Assembly: GCA_041391505.1 (NCBI GenBank)
Contig: JAWKNW010000021.1
Coordinates: 1-64,000, forward strand
Reading direction: 5' to 3'
DNA length: 64,000 nucleotides
DNA from: Rhodothermales bacterium
GTDB lineage: Bacteria > Bacteroidota > Rhodothermia > Rhodothermales > JAHQVL01
A program made the translations under genes and the position numbers. Every line of letters starts with the position of its first letter. Position 1 is the first letter of the stretch. The notes under the pieces were generated by a model. It saw nothing but the letters and a program-made list of their open reading frames with translations, was not told the origin of the DNA and did no database searches. This document shows positions 55,988 to 64,000 of this stretch, one piece after another.

Positions 55988-58981
55988 ATGAGACGAATCA
56001 GAACAGTAGTCATTGCCGATATGCGTTTATTGTGGTTTGTTTTCGCCTTTTTATTGTGTGCAGGATCGGTCCAGGCACAAACCGTGAGAGGTGTTGTGAC
56101 CGATGACATGACAGATCTACCCCTCCCGGGCGTGAACATTATCGTTAAAGGAACGAACATCGGTACAGCTTCTGGCGGGGATGGCGAGTTTCAAATTGCC
56201 GCACCTTCACTGAATGATACCCTGTTGTTTTCATTTGTGGGATATCAAACCCTGAGTGTCCCACTAAATGGACGTCAGACGATCGAAGCACGGCTGATTC
56301 CTATGGCGATAGAAACCGACGAGTTGGTTGTCGTTGCGTATGGCGTCCAGCGGAAATCGGACATCACTGGTTCTATAGCTTCCGCTACCGCGGAAGACTT
56401 CAATCAGGGGGTGGTGGTTAACCCCGGGCAGTTGCTTCAGGGCGTGGTGGCGGGTGTAAACGTGACGAATGCCAGCGGTGAGCCGGGCGCTTCGCAAGAC
56501 ATCATTATTCGAGGTATAGGCAGTTTACGCTCTGGCACTACGCCACTCTATGTACTGGACGGTTTTGTGCTGGACAACTCGTCGATCGGGGTCGCGAATA
56601 ATCCGCTGAACTTCATCAACCCGGCTGATATCAAAAGCATCGAGGTGCTAAAAGACGCCTCCGCGACGGCTCTTTATGGAGCAAGAGCCGCCAATGGTGT
56701 GGTTGTCATCACGACGAAAGAAGGGCAGTCAGGCGATACCAGGATAAACTTGTCCAGCTCTGTGGGCTGGTCGTCCATGACCAATACGATTGATGTATTC
56801 AGTGCCTCCGAATTTCGTAGTCGGGTTCAAAATGTTGGTGGGCAGCTTAATGATTTTGGGGCCAATACCGATTGGCAGGATGAACTCACCCAGACGGCAT
56901 TATCGAGCGACATCAACTTCTCTATGAGTGGTGCTGCAAGCGATCGATTCAATTATTACGCGTCACTCGGTTTGCAGAACCAGGAAGGCATTCTCAAAGA
57001 AAGTAACCTTGATCGGTATTCTGCCCGACTCAACATGAGCCAGTCTGCCCTGAACGGGCGGCTTCATGTGGATTATCACATCAATGCCATTCACTCCGGC
57101 AATCTCCGGCCAGACAATACGGCTATGGTCGTCGATATGCTGCAGCTGAACCCAACCATCCCGGTATATAGCGACGGGGTTCCTACCCTGCTGGATGAAA
57201 TATTGAACCCCGTCGTGCGATACGACCTGTACCTTGACGAAAGCCTGAATAATCGCATCGTGGCGAATGTCGCGCCTACGCTGGAAATCGTTGATGGTCT
57301 TAGGTATAGGCTCAATTTTGGACGGGACTACTCGGCAACCGATCGAGCCGTTCAGGTATCACCGTATTCCCTGCTCGAGGGATTCGAGACGGGCACTCTT
57401 ACAGAATTTAACTATAAGAACACGAATACCCTGGTAGAAAATACGCTTACGTATGCGCTCGATTCCAAAGCCCACTCATTAAACCTTCTCGCGGGGCACT
57501 CCTATCAGGAATACTTGATTGAAGTCAGCTCGCTGGCCATGGAGGGGTTTAGCGACAATGGCATTGAACCCAGGTATCAGGACCAGACGAGTACCCAGAT
57601 TACACCGACCAACAGGAGTGCGCTGGCGGAGAAGAATAAATTACAGTCCATCTTTGGGAGGATCAATTATAGTTACGACGGCAAGTACCTGCTTACTGCG
57701 ACGATGCGTGCAGACGGCTCCTCCAAGTTTGGGGAAAACAACAAATACGGTTATTTCCCGTCGTTTGCCCTGGGGTGGAACATCAGCGAGGAGGATTTTC
57801 TCCAGAACTCTCCTTTCGACAATCTGAAATTACGGGCCAGTTGGGGGCAGACGGGTAACCAGGAAATCCCAAGTAAAATTACCCAGTTGAGCTATACGGA
57901 GAGTCGTGGCGGTAACAATACGTACCCCCTGAATCCCGATGCCACCAGCCTGGATGACTACCCGTACGGGATTATCTTTACACGCCTGGCCAACCCGGAC
58001 ATTCAGTGGGAAGTCTCTACGCAAACCAACGTAGGCGTCGATTTCGATCTCTTCAACAATCGCCTGCTGGGCACGCTGGATTACTACGATAAGGTATCCG
58101 ACAACATCTTGCTGGAAGTCGTGCCCAGTGATCCCATCCAGCCGACGTCGACCTACTGGACGAACGTTCCCGACATGGCCATTCGAAATACTGGTCTTGA
58201 ACTGTCGCTCGAGTATAGAAGCGCCGCTACGAGTGCGTTCCAGTATTCCATCGGAGGGAATGTCTCGACGATCAAGAACAGGGTCGAGAATTCGCCCTAC
58301 GCCGTGTTGACCACGGGCGCCGCTCAGGGTGCCGGTCAAACCGGCGCCACGATCAATGGATACATCAACGGGGAGCCCATCGGTGCGTTCTACATGCTTG
58401 AGTTTTCAGGGATAGGCGCAGACGGGCTGAACCAGTTCGTGGATACCAACAATGATGGGGCGATATTGGAAAATGATCGCGTTGTTGTCGGCAGCGCCCT
58501 TCCGAATGTGTTGTATGGGATCCAGATCAGCCTGCTCTATAAAAATGTAGGCCTTCGGGCTAACTTCAATGGGGCATCGGGCCATTCCATCTACAACCAT
58601 ACGGCGATGTCCATTTTCAACAAGGGCAACCTCGCCTCAAGCTTTAATACCACGGAGTTTGCCACGGCGTATCCCGAAGAAGCCATCACGAATTCAAACA
58701 CCGTGTCTACACGATACCTCGAAGACGGCGCCTATCTCAGGCTCAATAACGTAACGCTCTCGTACAGCTTAAACCCCACACTTCTTGGTATCGATGGCAC
58801 GTTAAGGGGACTTCAGTTGACGTTAACAGCCCAGAACCCATTTATCATTACCGGTTACTCGGGGTATGATCCTGAGGTTAATACCGGTACGACGCGGGGC
58901 GGTGTTCAGACCTTTGGTATCGACCGATTCACCTACCCGACAGCGAGGACCATCCAGCTGGGTGTGAACATGACATTTTAG
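55988..58981 (+). CDS. SusC/RagA-type TonB-dependent outer-membrane receptor
   Basis: 997 residues. Signal peptide ending VQAQ, a carboxypeptidase-regulatory-like domain (VRGVVTDDMTDLPLPGVNI), the SusC/RagA signature region and plug (VVVAYGVQRKSDITGSI, IRGIGSLRSGTTPLYVLDG, IEVLKDASATALYGARAANG), then the beta-barrel to the C-terminal Phe (IQLGVNMTF). With the SusD lipoprotein downstream it forms the lid-and-barrel importer of oligosaccharides or peptides. ATG 56021 (MRLLWFVF) is an alternative start giving a shorter signal peptide. The A/T content and codon choice differ visibly from the GC-rich neighbours, which suggests later acquisition. Confidence 0.93.
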   Translation: MRRIRTVVIADMRLLWFVFAFLLCAGSVQAQTVRGVVTDDMTDLPLPGVNIIVKGTNIGTASGGDGEFQIAAPSLNDTLLFSFVGYQTLSVPLNGRQTIEARLIPMAIETDELVVVAYGVQRKSDITGSIASATAEDFNQGVVVNPGQLLQGVVAGVNVTNASGEPGASQDIIIRGIGSLRSGTTPLYVLDGFVLDNSSIGVANNPLNFINPADIKSIEVLKDASATALYGARAANGVVVITTKEGQSGDTRINLSSSVGWSSMTNTIDVFSASEFRSRVQNVGGQLNDFGANTDWQDELTQTALSSDINFSMSGAASDRFNYYASLGLQNQEGILKESNLDRYSARLNMSQSALNGRLHVDYHINAIHSGNLRPDNTAMVVDMLQLNPTIPVYSDGVPTLLDEILNPVVRYDLYLDESLNNRIVANVAPTLEIVDGLRYRLNFGRDYSATDRAVQVSPYSLLEGFETGTLTEFNYKNTNTLVENTLTYALDSKAHSLNLLAGHSYQEYLIEVSSLAMEGFSDNGIEPRYQDQTSTQITPTNRSALAEKNKLQSIFGRINYSYDGKYLLTATMRADGSSKFGENNKYGYFPSFALGWNISEEDFLQNSPFDNLKLRASWGQTGNQEIPSKITQLSYTESRGGNNTYPLNPDATSLDDYPYGIIFTRLANPDIQWEVSTQTNVGVDFDLFNNRLLGTLDYYDKVSDNILLEVVPSDPIQPTSTYWTNVPDMAIRNTGLELSLEYRSAATSAFQYSIGGNVSTIKNRVENSPYAVLTTGAAQGAGQTGATINGYINGEPIGAFYMLEFSGIGADGLNQFVDTNNDGAILENDRVVVGSALPNVLYGIQISLLYKNVGLRANFNGASGHSIYNHTAMSIFNKGNLASSFNTTEFATAYPEEAITNSNTVSTRYLEDGAYLRLNNVTLSYSLNPTLLGIDGTLRGLQLTLTAQNPFIITGYSGYDPEVNTGTTRGGVQTFGIDRFTYPTARTIQLGVNMTF

Positions 58982-59070
58982 CACCGTGTGTTAATCTGCT
59001 GTGCGTATTTCGTGTCTTCACGGTAGCAAGTAGTGCTAACGGCATCTATGGCCAAAATAGACATTCAATC

Positions 59071-60813
59071 ATGACGCTTCGACATACCATTCTTACAGGC
59101 ATTCTGATCGTGGCCCTTGCAGGATGCGACTCCCTGAGCGAAGAGGTTCTGGACGAATCTCTCACGGGAGCGGGACAGGCTGAAACGATCAGTGGATCTA
59201 TTGCCCCGGCGTACGGACAATTAGCCTCGACCTGGCTCCACACGAACTATTTTGGTTTGCAGGAGATCGCTTCGGATGAGGCTATTCTGCCGTATCGCGG
59301 TGGAACAGACTGGTTCGACGGCGGAAAATTCATCGCCGTGCACCAGCATTTGATGACGCCTGGCAATGATCTCGTTACCAGTTCGTGGAACGCCATCACG
59401 CAGAATCTTTCCAGAACGGTGGCAGCGATCGAGGTGCTGAGAAACCTGTCGGAGTCCGGCGATGCAGAGGCCACAGGGGCTCTCTATGAGATGATTGCAC
59501 TGCGTGCCTATCTGAACATGCTGATGCTGGATAGTTGGGGGCTCGCTTTTGAGAAGGAAAGGACGGATGAGACCTCTCGTCTGTTGAGGACGCAGGAAGC
59601 CATCGACTACATTCAGCGTGAGCTTGAATCGGTAGTCGATGTAATCAACACGAACAGAGGCCCTGGCAGAGTAACACAGGGGGCCGTTTGGGGCCTCCTG
59701 GCACGGTTGCATCTCAACGCGGCCGTCTATCGCGATCCGTATGGCACACCGGATTTCAGATCTGAGGATATGGCCAAGGTGGTTGAGTACACAGATAATA
59801 TTATAAACTCTGGTAGCTACGATCTTTCAAGTGAGTATTTTGATGTGTTCAACGATTCAAACAACGGCAGCTCCGAGTTGATCTTTGCCGTTGACCAGAG
59901 GGGTGTGCTGAGCAACGAGCACAACCGGTGGGCATACTGGTCTCTCGCAGGTGATCTGTTCTCAAGGCTCGAGTATCCATCAGCGGATGGGACGGACGGG
60001 CCGGCGGCCACCCCGGAATTCTATCAGAAGTGGGTGGATGCCTACGGCAGCGTGGATCCGGCCGAAGCCGACGCGCTGTTCTATAAGCGAGAATTGTTTA
60101 TACCAGATTCGCTGCAAGATTTGAGCGGCGTATCTCCTGACAATGATGAGAACCATTTCTTCTGCATTAGCGCTGCGGATTTCGAGACAGACAAAGGTAT
60201 TCTCCGAGGTATCATCTGGGGGCCCCGAAAAGGCCCAGACGGAAACTTCCTCACCTGCGATAGCGGAGGATTCAGGATTTACCCGGTCATCCACACGCGT
60301 ACAAGAGGGGCGGGTAATACGGAATACGTGAATCACACGTTAAGCATCGACTTCACGAACGAAGGCCGGCTGCATAATACGGGCTATCGTTTCTCCAAGT
60401 ATCAATGCAGCCGCACCTCCAATAACTGCAACAGTTTCAGCAGCGTCGATCTGGTATTGCTCCGCCTCGGTGAAGTGTACCTGAATCGTGCAGAGGCCAA
60501 GCTCAGAAATGGGGACGCGGCCGGCGCCCTGAGCGACGTAAATGCGCTTCGCAGCGCAAGGAATGCACGCCCTGACCAAACGCCCGCCAACCTGTCGTCC
60601 ATTGATCTCGACATCTTGCTCCGTGAGCGTGGGTTTGAACTGTACTGGGAGGGGCTGAGAAGGACCGATCAGATTCGGTTTGGGACGTATGAAGACGCCT
60701 GGACCGAGAAGACGGACAGCGACGTTCGCAAGCGGTTGTTTCCCATCCCGCAAAGCGCCATCGACGGGGCCTCTAATGTGGAAGGCTACCTTGTTCAAAA
60801 TGATGGCTATTAA
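59071..60813 (+). CDS. SusD/RagB family nutrient-binding lipoprotein
   Basis: 580 residues. Lipobox VALAGC (Cys19). The SusD/RagB fold is supported by ALRAYLNMLMLDSWG in the helical region (about 150), VTQGAVWGLLARLHLNAAVY (TPR-like) and the C-terminal VLLRLGEVYLNRAEAKLRNG, LLRERGFELYWEGLRRTDQI and RLFPIPQSAI. It caps the SusC barrel and binds the substrate. It starts 89 bases after susC and shares the A/T-richer composition. No glycoside hydrolase, lyase or dedicated regulator lies beside the pair in the window, so the substrate cannot be guessed. Confidence 0.93.
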   Translation: MTLRHTILTGILIVALAGCDSLSEEVLDESLTGAGQAETISGSIAPAYGQLASTWLHTNYFGLQEIASDEAILPYRGGTDWFDGGKFIAVHQHLMTPGNDLVTSSWNAITQNLSRTVAAIEVLRNLSESGDAEATGALYEMIALRAYLNMLMLDSWGLAFEKERTDETSRLLRTQEAIDYIQRELESVVDVINTNRGPGRVTQGAVWGLLARLHLNAAVYRDPYGTPDFRSEDMAKVVEYTDNIINSGSYDLSSEYFDVFNDSNNGSSELIFAVDQRGVLSNEHNRWAYWSLAGDLFSRLEYPSADGTDGPAATPEFYQKWVDAYGSVDPAEADALFYKRELFIPDSLQDLSGVSPDNDENHFFCISAADFETDKGILRGIIWGPRKGPDGNFLTCDSGGFRIYPVIHTRTRGAGNTEYVNHTLSIDFTNEGRLHNTGYRFSKYQCSRTSNNCNSFSSVDLVLLRLGEVYLNRAEAKLRNGDAAGALSDVNALRSARNARPDQTPANLSSIDLDILLRERGFELYWEGLRRTDQIRFGTYEDAWTEKTDSDVRKRLFPIPQSAIDGASNVEGYLVQNDGY

Positions 60814-60821
60814 GAACATCG

Positions 60822-60845
60822 GCGAAAATCCGACAGGATTTTCGC
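60822..60845 (+). terminator. Hairpin right after susD
   Basis: A 10-bp perfect stem, GCGAAAATCC-GACA-GGATTTTCGC, nine bases after the susD stop. No T-run follows, so termination is only probable. Confidence 0.6.
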
Positions 60846-60917
60846 GGATGGTTTCAGGTTCAGAAACGGTTGGGATTTTCAAAAATCCTTCTCGGAACGT
60901 CATCCTGAACCGCCCTC

Positions 60918-61022
60918 CGCTTGCGGTGGGCGTGATGAAGGACCTCTCGAACCACCGTGAGACGCTCATGGAAGCCATGCGCGAGTGATTCGGGAGGTCC
61001 TTCGACAACCCCGTCGCAAGCG
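60918..61022. repeat. REP/MITE-like palindromic element
   Basis: A roughly 105-base element with inverted arms of about 34 bases: outer octamers CGCTTGCG and CGCAAGCG pair exactly, and the inner GAAGGACCTCTCGAA pairs with TTCGGGAGGTCCTTC at 14 of 15. The middle of the arms is less conserved. No transposase is nearby. The surrounding gap 60846-61186 has no gene. Confidence 0.65.
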
Positions 61023-61186
61023 CCGGGGGCTCAGGAAGACAACCCATATTTATTTCTCAACAGTTTCTAACTCCCATACGCTTCTTACGGCCAAAGCGAG
61101 AATGCGATGGCCCTGGTTACCTCCGGCTTTTTCTTGATTTTTGGTTGTCGAGGCTCGACCTTGTTGGACCCTACATCCCCCGGTCC

Positions 61187-63766
61187 ATGCCTCACCCGAT
61201 GTTTAGCCTGCTGCTCTTCCGTCGTCCGGCCGCTGCGTGCGCGGCGCTGCTCGCGGCCGTCCTGGCTTTTGGGGCTGGATGCGCAACGGGGCCGGGCCAC
61301 GAGGACGACCGGGAAGGCTTTTCGCCCGTTCGCGATGCCGATGAGGAGCGCTCTACGTTCCGGCTCGACGAAGGGCTCCGGATCGAGCTCGTGGCGGCAG
61401 AACCCCTCATCGAAGACCCTGTCGTGATCACGTTCGATGCCGCCGGCCGGCTCTGGGTCGTCGAGATGCGCGGCTTCATGCCGCGGATCGCGGAGGCCAG
61501 CGATCAGACGCCAACGGGCCGGATCAAGGTGCTGACCGACACCGACGGTGACGGCCAGATGGATCAGGCCGTCGTCTTCATGGACAGCCTCGTGCTCCCG
61601 CGCGCGCTGGCGCTCGTGCCGGGCGGTGTACTCGTGGCCGAAAACAAGCCGCTGTGGATGGTCTACGACGACGACGGCGACCTCAAGGCCGATCGCAAGG
61701 TGCTGATCGATTCGACGTATGGTGGAAGCGGCCTGCCCGAACACGCCGGCAACGGGCTGTGGCGCGGCATCGACAACTGGTACTACAACGCCAAGTCGCG
61801 CATACGGTATCGCCTCGAAGACGGCAGCTGGGTTCGGGATACGACGGAGTTTCGGGGGCAGTGGGGGATCTCCCACGACGATACCGGACGGCTTTTCTAC
61901 AACTACAACTGGTCGCAGCTGCACACGGACCTCGTCCCGCCCAACGCGCTCAGCCGCAACCCGCATCACGTACCCACGAGCGGGCTCAACGTGGGCGTGG
62001 CGCAGGACCGGCGCATCTTTCCCATACGAACGACCCTGGCGGTAAACCGCGGCTACATCCCGGGCGCCCTCGACGAGCGCGGCCGGTTGCTCGAATTTAC
62101 GTCGGCGTCGGCGCCTCTCATCTACCGGGGCGACGCCTTGCCGGAAGCCTATCGGGGCAATGCCTTTGTCTGCGAGCCGGCGGGCAATCTCATCAAACGA
62201 AATATCGTCGAGTACGATGGTCTCAACGTCACGGCCTACTCGGCGACGCCCGAACGCGAATTCCTGGCATCGACCGACGAACGGTTCCGGCCGGTGTTTC
62301 TGACGACGGGGCCGGATGGCGCGCTGTATATCGCCGACATGTACCGGGGCATCATCCAGGACGGCGTCTACATGACGCCCTATCTCCGCGAGCAGACGGA
62401 ACAGCGCCGGCTCGAGGCGCCCATCCATCATGGACGCATCTGGCGCGTCGTGCCCGAGTTCTGGACGCCTCCGGGGCCGCTGGGCCTGGACAGCGCCAGC
62501 TCGCGGACGCTCGTTGCCCTGCTTTCCGATCAGGACGGCTGGGTGCGCGACACGGCGCAGCGGCTGCTCGTCGAGCGCGCGGATCCGGATATCGTGCCCT
62601 TCCTGGAACGGGTGGCGCTGCGTGAGATCGATCGAAGAGGACGGTTGCACGCGTTGTGGACGCTGGAAGGCCTCGACGCGCTGTCGCGCCCGGTGCTCGA
62701 AAAAGCGATCCAGGACCGCGATCCCGACGTCCAGGCCGCGGCGATTCGTCTCTTCGCCGCGCAGGCGTCACGCGACCCGTCGTTGAGCGAGCCGCTTGCC
62801 GACGCGCTCACTAGCGGCTGGGCGAAGGCGCCGCCCGTCGTGGCGCTCCAGATGGCCCTGTCGGCCGACGTCCTCGAGGCCGATGCGGCGCTGCCGCTCC
62901 TCGCCGGCATCCTCGGCGTCTATCGGGAGGATGCGGTGTTTCGCGACGCGGTCCTCAGCAGCCTCACGGACCGCGAATTCGCGCTGTTGGACCGACTGTG
63001 GACCTCCTGGGAGTGGCGCACCTACGCCCCGGGCCGGGCCATCTTGATGGAGATGCTGGCGACGGCCGCTCTTCGTCGCGGCGACCCGGATGAGATCGCC
63101 GTGATGATGGGCTGGCTTGGCGACGACGAGTTCGGGTGGCGCCAGGAAGCGCTGCTCGCCGGCCTGACAGTCCCGCTCCCCGCCGGCCCTACGCCACTCC
63201 GGTCGGCGCCCGCCGTCCTGGACCGCCTGGCCTCGCTCGGCCCCGGCGTCGCCGGGCGCCTGGCAGCCATCGAGGAGCGCTTCAGCTGGCCCGGGCATAC
63301 GCCGCCGAGCCCCGAACCTGTTTCGGATGGGGCCAGCCTCGCCATCGATCCTGCCCAGCTCGCCGCCGGTCGACAGCATTTCCTCACCGTCTGCGCCGCC
63401 TGCCATGGCAACGACGGCGCGGGCATGCCCTCGCTGGCGCCGCCGCTCGCCGGCTCGGAATGGGTGACGGGCAGCAAGGCCGCGCTCATCCGCATCGTGC
63501 TCCACGGCCTCGAAGGACCGGTGGACGTCGCCGGCCGGCGTTACGACGCCCCGGACATCCTGCCCGAAATGCCCTCCTTCGCCACGCTGGACGACGCGGC
63601 GATTGCCGCGGTGCTGACGTACCTTCGCACCTCGTGGGGCAACGCGGCTGAACCTGTTTCCACGCGCGACGTGGGGATGACACGCGTCACCTCGCAGGGG
63701 CGCGTAACCCCCTGGACCGCCAACGAACTGGGCGATCTGGAAGAACCCGACGCAAACCGACCATGA
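61187..63766 (+). CDS. Lipoprotein dehydrogenase-like propeller with HEAT-like repeats and C-terminal cytochrome c
   Basis: 859 residues. Lipobox FGAGC (Cys32 from ATG 61187; ATG 61199 is also possible). An N-terminal beta-propeller (about 50-420, with FDAAGRLWVVEMRGFMPR, DTDGDGQMDQAVVF and PDGALYIADMYRG) resembles the putative membrane-bound dehydrogenase domain found with Planctomycetes-type cytochromes. A helical HEAT-like region follows (about 440-690), then a cytochrome c domain with heme site CAACHG (736-741) and Met-containing EMPSF as a possible axial ligand. It probably oxidises a sugar or polyol and passes electrons to the heme; the substrate is unknown. The next gene overlaps by 4 bases (ATGA), so the two are coupled. 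Confidence 0.84.
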   Translation: MPHPMFSLLLFRRPAAACAALLAAVLAFGAGCATGPGHEDDREGFSPVRDADEERSTFRLDEGLRIELVAAEPLIEDPVVITFDAAGRLWVVEMRGFMPRIAEASDQTPTGRIKVLTDTDGDGQMDQAVVFMDSLVLPRALALVPGGVLVAENKPLWMVYDDDGDLKADRKVLIDSTYGGSGLPEHAGNGLWRGIDNWYYNAKSRIRYRLEDGSWVRDTTEFRGQWGISHDDTGRLFYNYNWSQLHTDLVPPNALSRNPHHVPTSGLNVGVAQDRRIFPIRTTLAVNRGYIPGALDERGRLLEFTSASAPLIYRGDALPEAYRGNAFVCEPAGNLIKRNIVEYDGLNVTAYSATPEREFLASTDERFRPVFLTTGPDGALYIADMYRGIIQDGVYMTPYLREQTEQRRLEAPIHHGRIWRVVPEFWTPPGPLGLDSASSRTLVALLSDQDGWVRDTAQRLLVERADPDIVPFLERVALREIDRRGRLHALWTLEGLDALSRPVLEKAIQDRDPDVQAAAIRLFAAQASRDPSLSEPLADALTSGWAKAPPVVALQMALSADVLEADAALPLLAGILGVYREDAVFRDAVLSSLTDREFALLDRLWTSWEWRTYAPGRAILMEMLATAALRRGDPDEIAVMMGWLGDDEFGWRQEALLAGLTVPLPAGPTPLRSAPAVLDRLASLGPGVAGRLAAIEERFSWPGHTPPSPEPVSDGASLAIDPAQLAAGRQHFLTVCAACHGNDGAGMPSLAPPLAGSEWVTGSKAALIRIVLHGLEGPVDVAGRRYDAPDILPEMPSFATLDDAAIAAVLTYLRTSWGNAAEPVSTRDVGMTRVTSQGRVTPWTANELGDLEEPDANRP

Positions 63767-64000
63767 ACCGCAGACACTTTCTGAACAGCACCGCCGCCGC
63801 GGTGGCCTATGCCGCGCTTCCCGTGCGTCCCGCGCTGCCCGCTCGCCGCCCCATGGGGGTCACCGTGGCGACCTACGCCGTGCGATGGAACTCGGAGACG
63901 CAGAGCGCCACCTACCCGGCGCTGCGTACGGCCCTCGATATACTGGAAGACTGCGCGCGCATCGGTGCCGGCGGGGCGCAGGTCGGGGTGTCGAACTGGG
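63763..64000 (+). CDS. Tat-exported protein, probably sugar phosphate isomerase/epimerase-like (3' end cut off)
   Basis: 79 codons are visible. The N-terminus MNRRHFLNSTAAAVAYAALP is a twin-arginine signal. The next part (MGVTVATYAVRW ... ALDILEDCARIGAGGAQVGV) resembles the first strand and helix of xylose-isomerase-like TIM barrels, which often sit next to dehydrogenase-cytochrome fusions. The start overlaps the previous stop (ATGA). The family call rests on little sequence and on context. Confidence 0.55.
   Translation, partial: MNRRHFLNSTAAAVAYAALPVRPALPARRPMGVTVATYAVRWNSETQSATYPALRTALDILEDCARIGAGGAQVGVSNW

Overview
The window is a stretch of GC-rich chromosome from a Bacteroidota-type bacterium, most likely Rhodothermota (Rhodothermales or a close relative). 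The evidence is a SusC/SusD pair, FecR plus an STN-type TonB receptor with a DUF4249 partner, type IX secretion (T9SS) C-terminal tails of the NYPNPFNP kind, DUF3098, DUF1343/NamZ, a Thermus-type isocitrate dehydrogenase and L-lysine 6-transaminase, with few recognisable Shine-Dalgarno sequences. There is one tRNA (Ala-GGC), no rRNA, no CRISPR array and no intact insertion sequence.

Layout. 1-5.4 kb (minus): fecR-like anti-sigma gene, TonB receptor, DUF4249 lipoprotein and the 5' part of recX, which read as one import/regulation block. 5.7-6.75 kb (minus): a small secreted protein and two nearly identical 64-aa lipoproteins, all ending in DP[QR]NI, with hairpins and inverted repeats between them. 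6.75-7.78 kb: about 1 kb without a convincing gene. 7.8-14.8 kb (plus): propeller-type sensor kinase, plsC-like acyltransferase, HtrA protease, aroC. 14.9-21.3 kb (plus): crtI, valS, a small FxLYD lipoprotein, a GAF-sigma54 activator. 21.6-28.6 kb (plus): one 2316-aa secreted protein made of about 25 DUF5666-like units, with an 11 x 11-residue Cys repeat inserted in one of them. 28.7-30.7 kb: DUF4382-like lipoprotein, Nfu-type Fe-S protein, glycerophosphodiester phosphodiesterase. 31-35.6 kb (plus): a three-gene phosphorelay (hybrid kinase, REC-PAS-HisKA_3 kinase, NarL-type regulator). 36-38.7 kb: gyrA. 38.8-48.2 kb: T9SS metalloprotease, lat, lipA, ndk, namZ, DUF3098 protein, dacB, a G-rich 16-bp minisatellite, mreD. 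48.2-52 kb (minus): thrA-like fusion, dapB, dapA. 52.5-55.7 kb: tRNA-Ala, icd with a terminator hairpin in its leader, a Kelch-repeat protein. 55.7-60.9 kb: remnant of a T9SS gene followed by a more A/T-rich SusC-SusD pair. 61.2-64 kb (plus): lipoprotein dehydrogenase-cytochrome c fusion and the start of a Tat-exported protein.

How the genes fit together. Much of the window concerns the cell surface: outer-membrane uptake (two TonB-type receptors with lipoprotein partners), secreted T9SS proteins, wall recycling and remodelling (NamZ, DacB, MreD, HtrA, DapA/DapB), and extracellular sensing (propeller kinase, PAS kinases). Housekeeping genes (valS, gyrA, aroC, lipA, ndk, icd) are scattered among these. 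The aspartate-family operon is unusual because the kinase half of its aspartokinase-homoserine dehydrogenase looks catalytically dead.

The items most worth a second look are the giant repeat protein, the DP[QR]NI small-protein cluster, the pseudo-aspartokinase fusion, the terminator in the icd leader, the structured region before the Kelch gene, and the gene remnant beside the SusC/D pair. All assignments rest on reading the sequence and on family knowledge; no searches were run.
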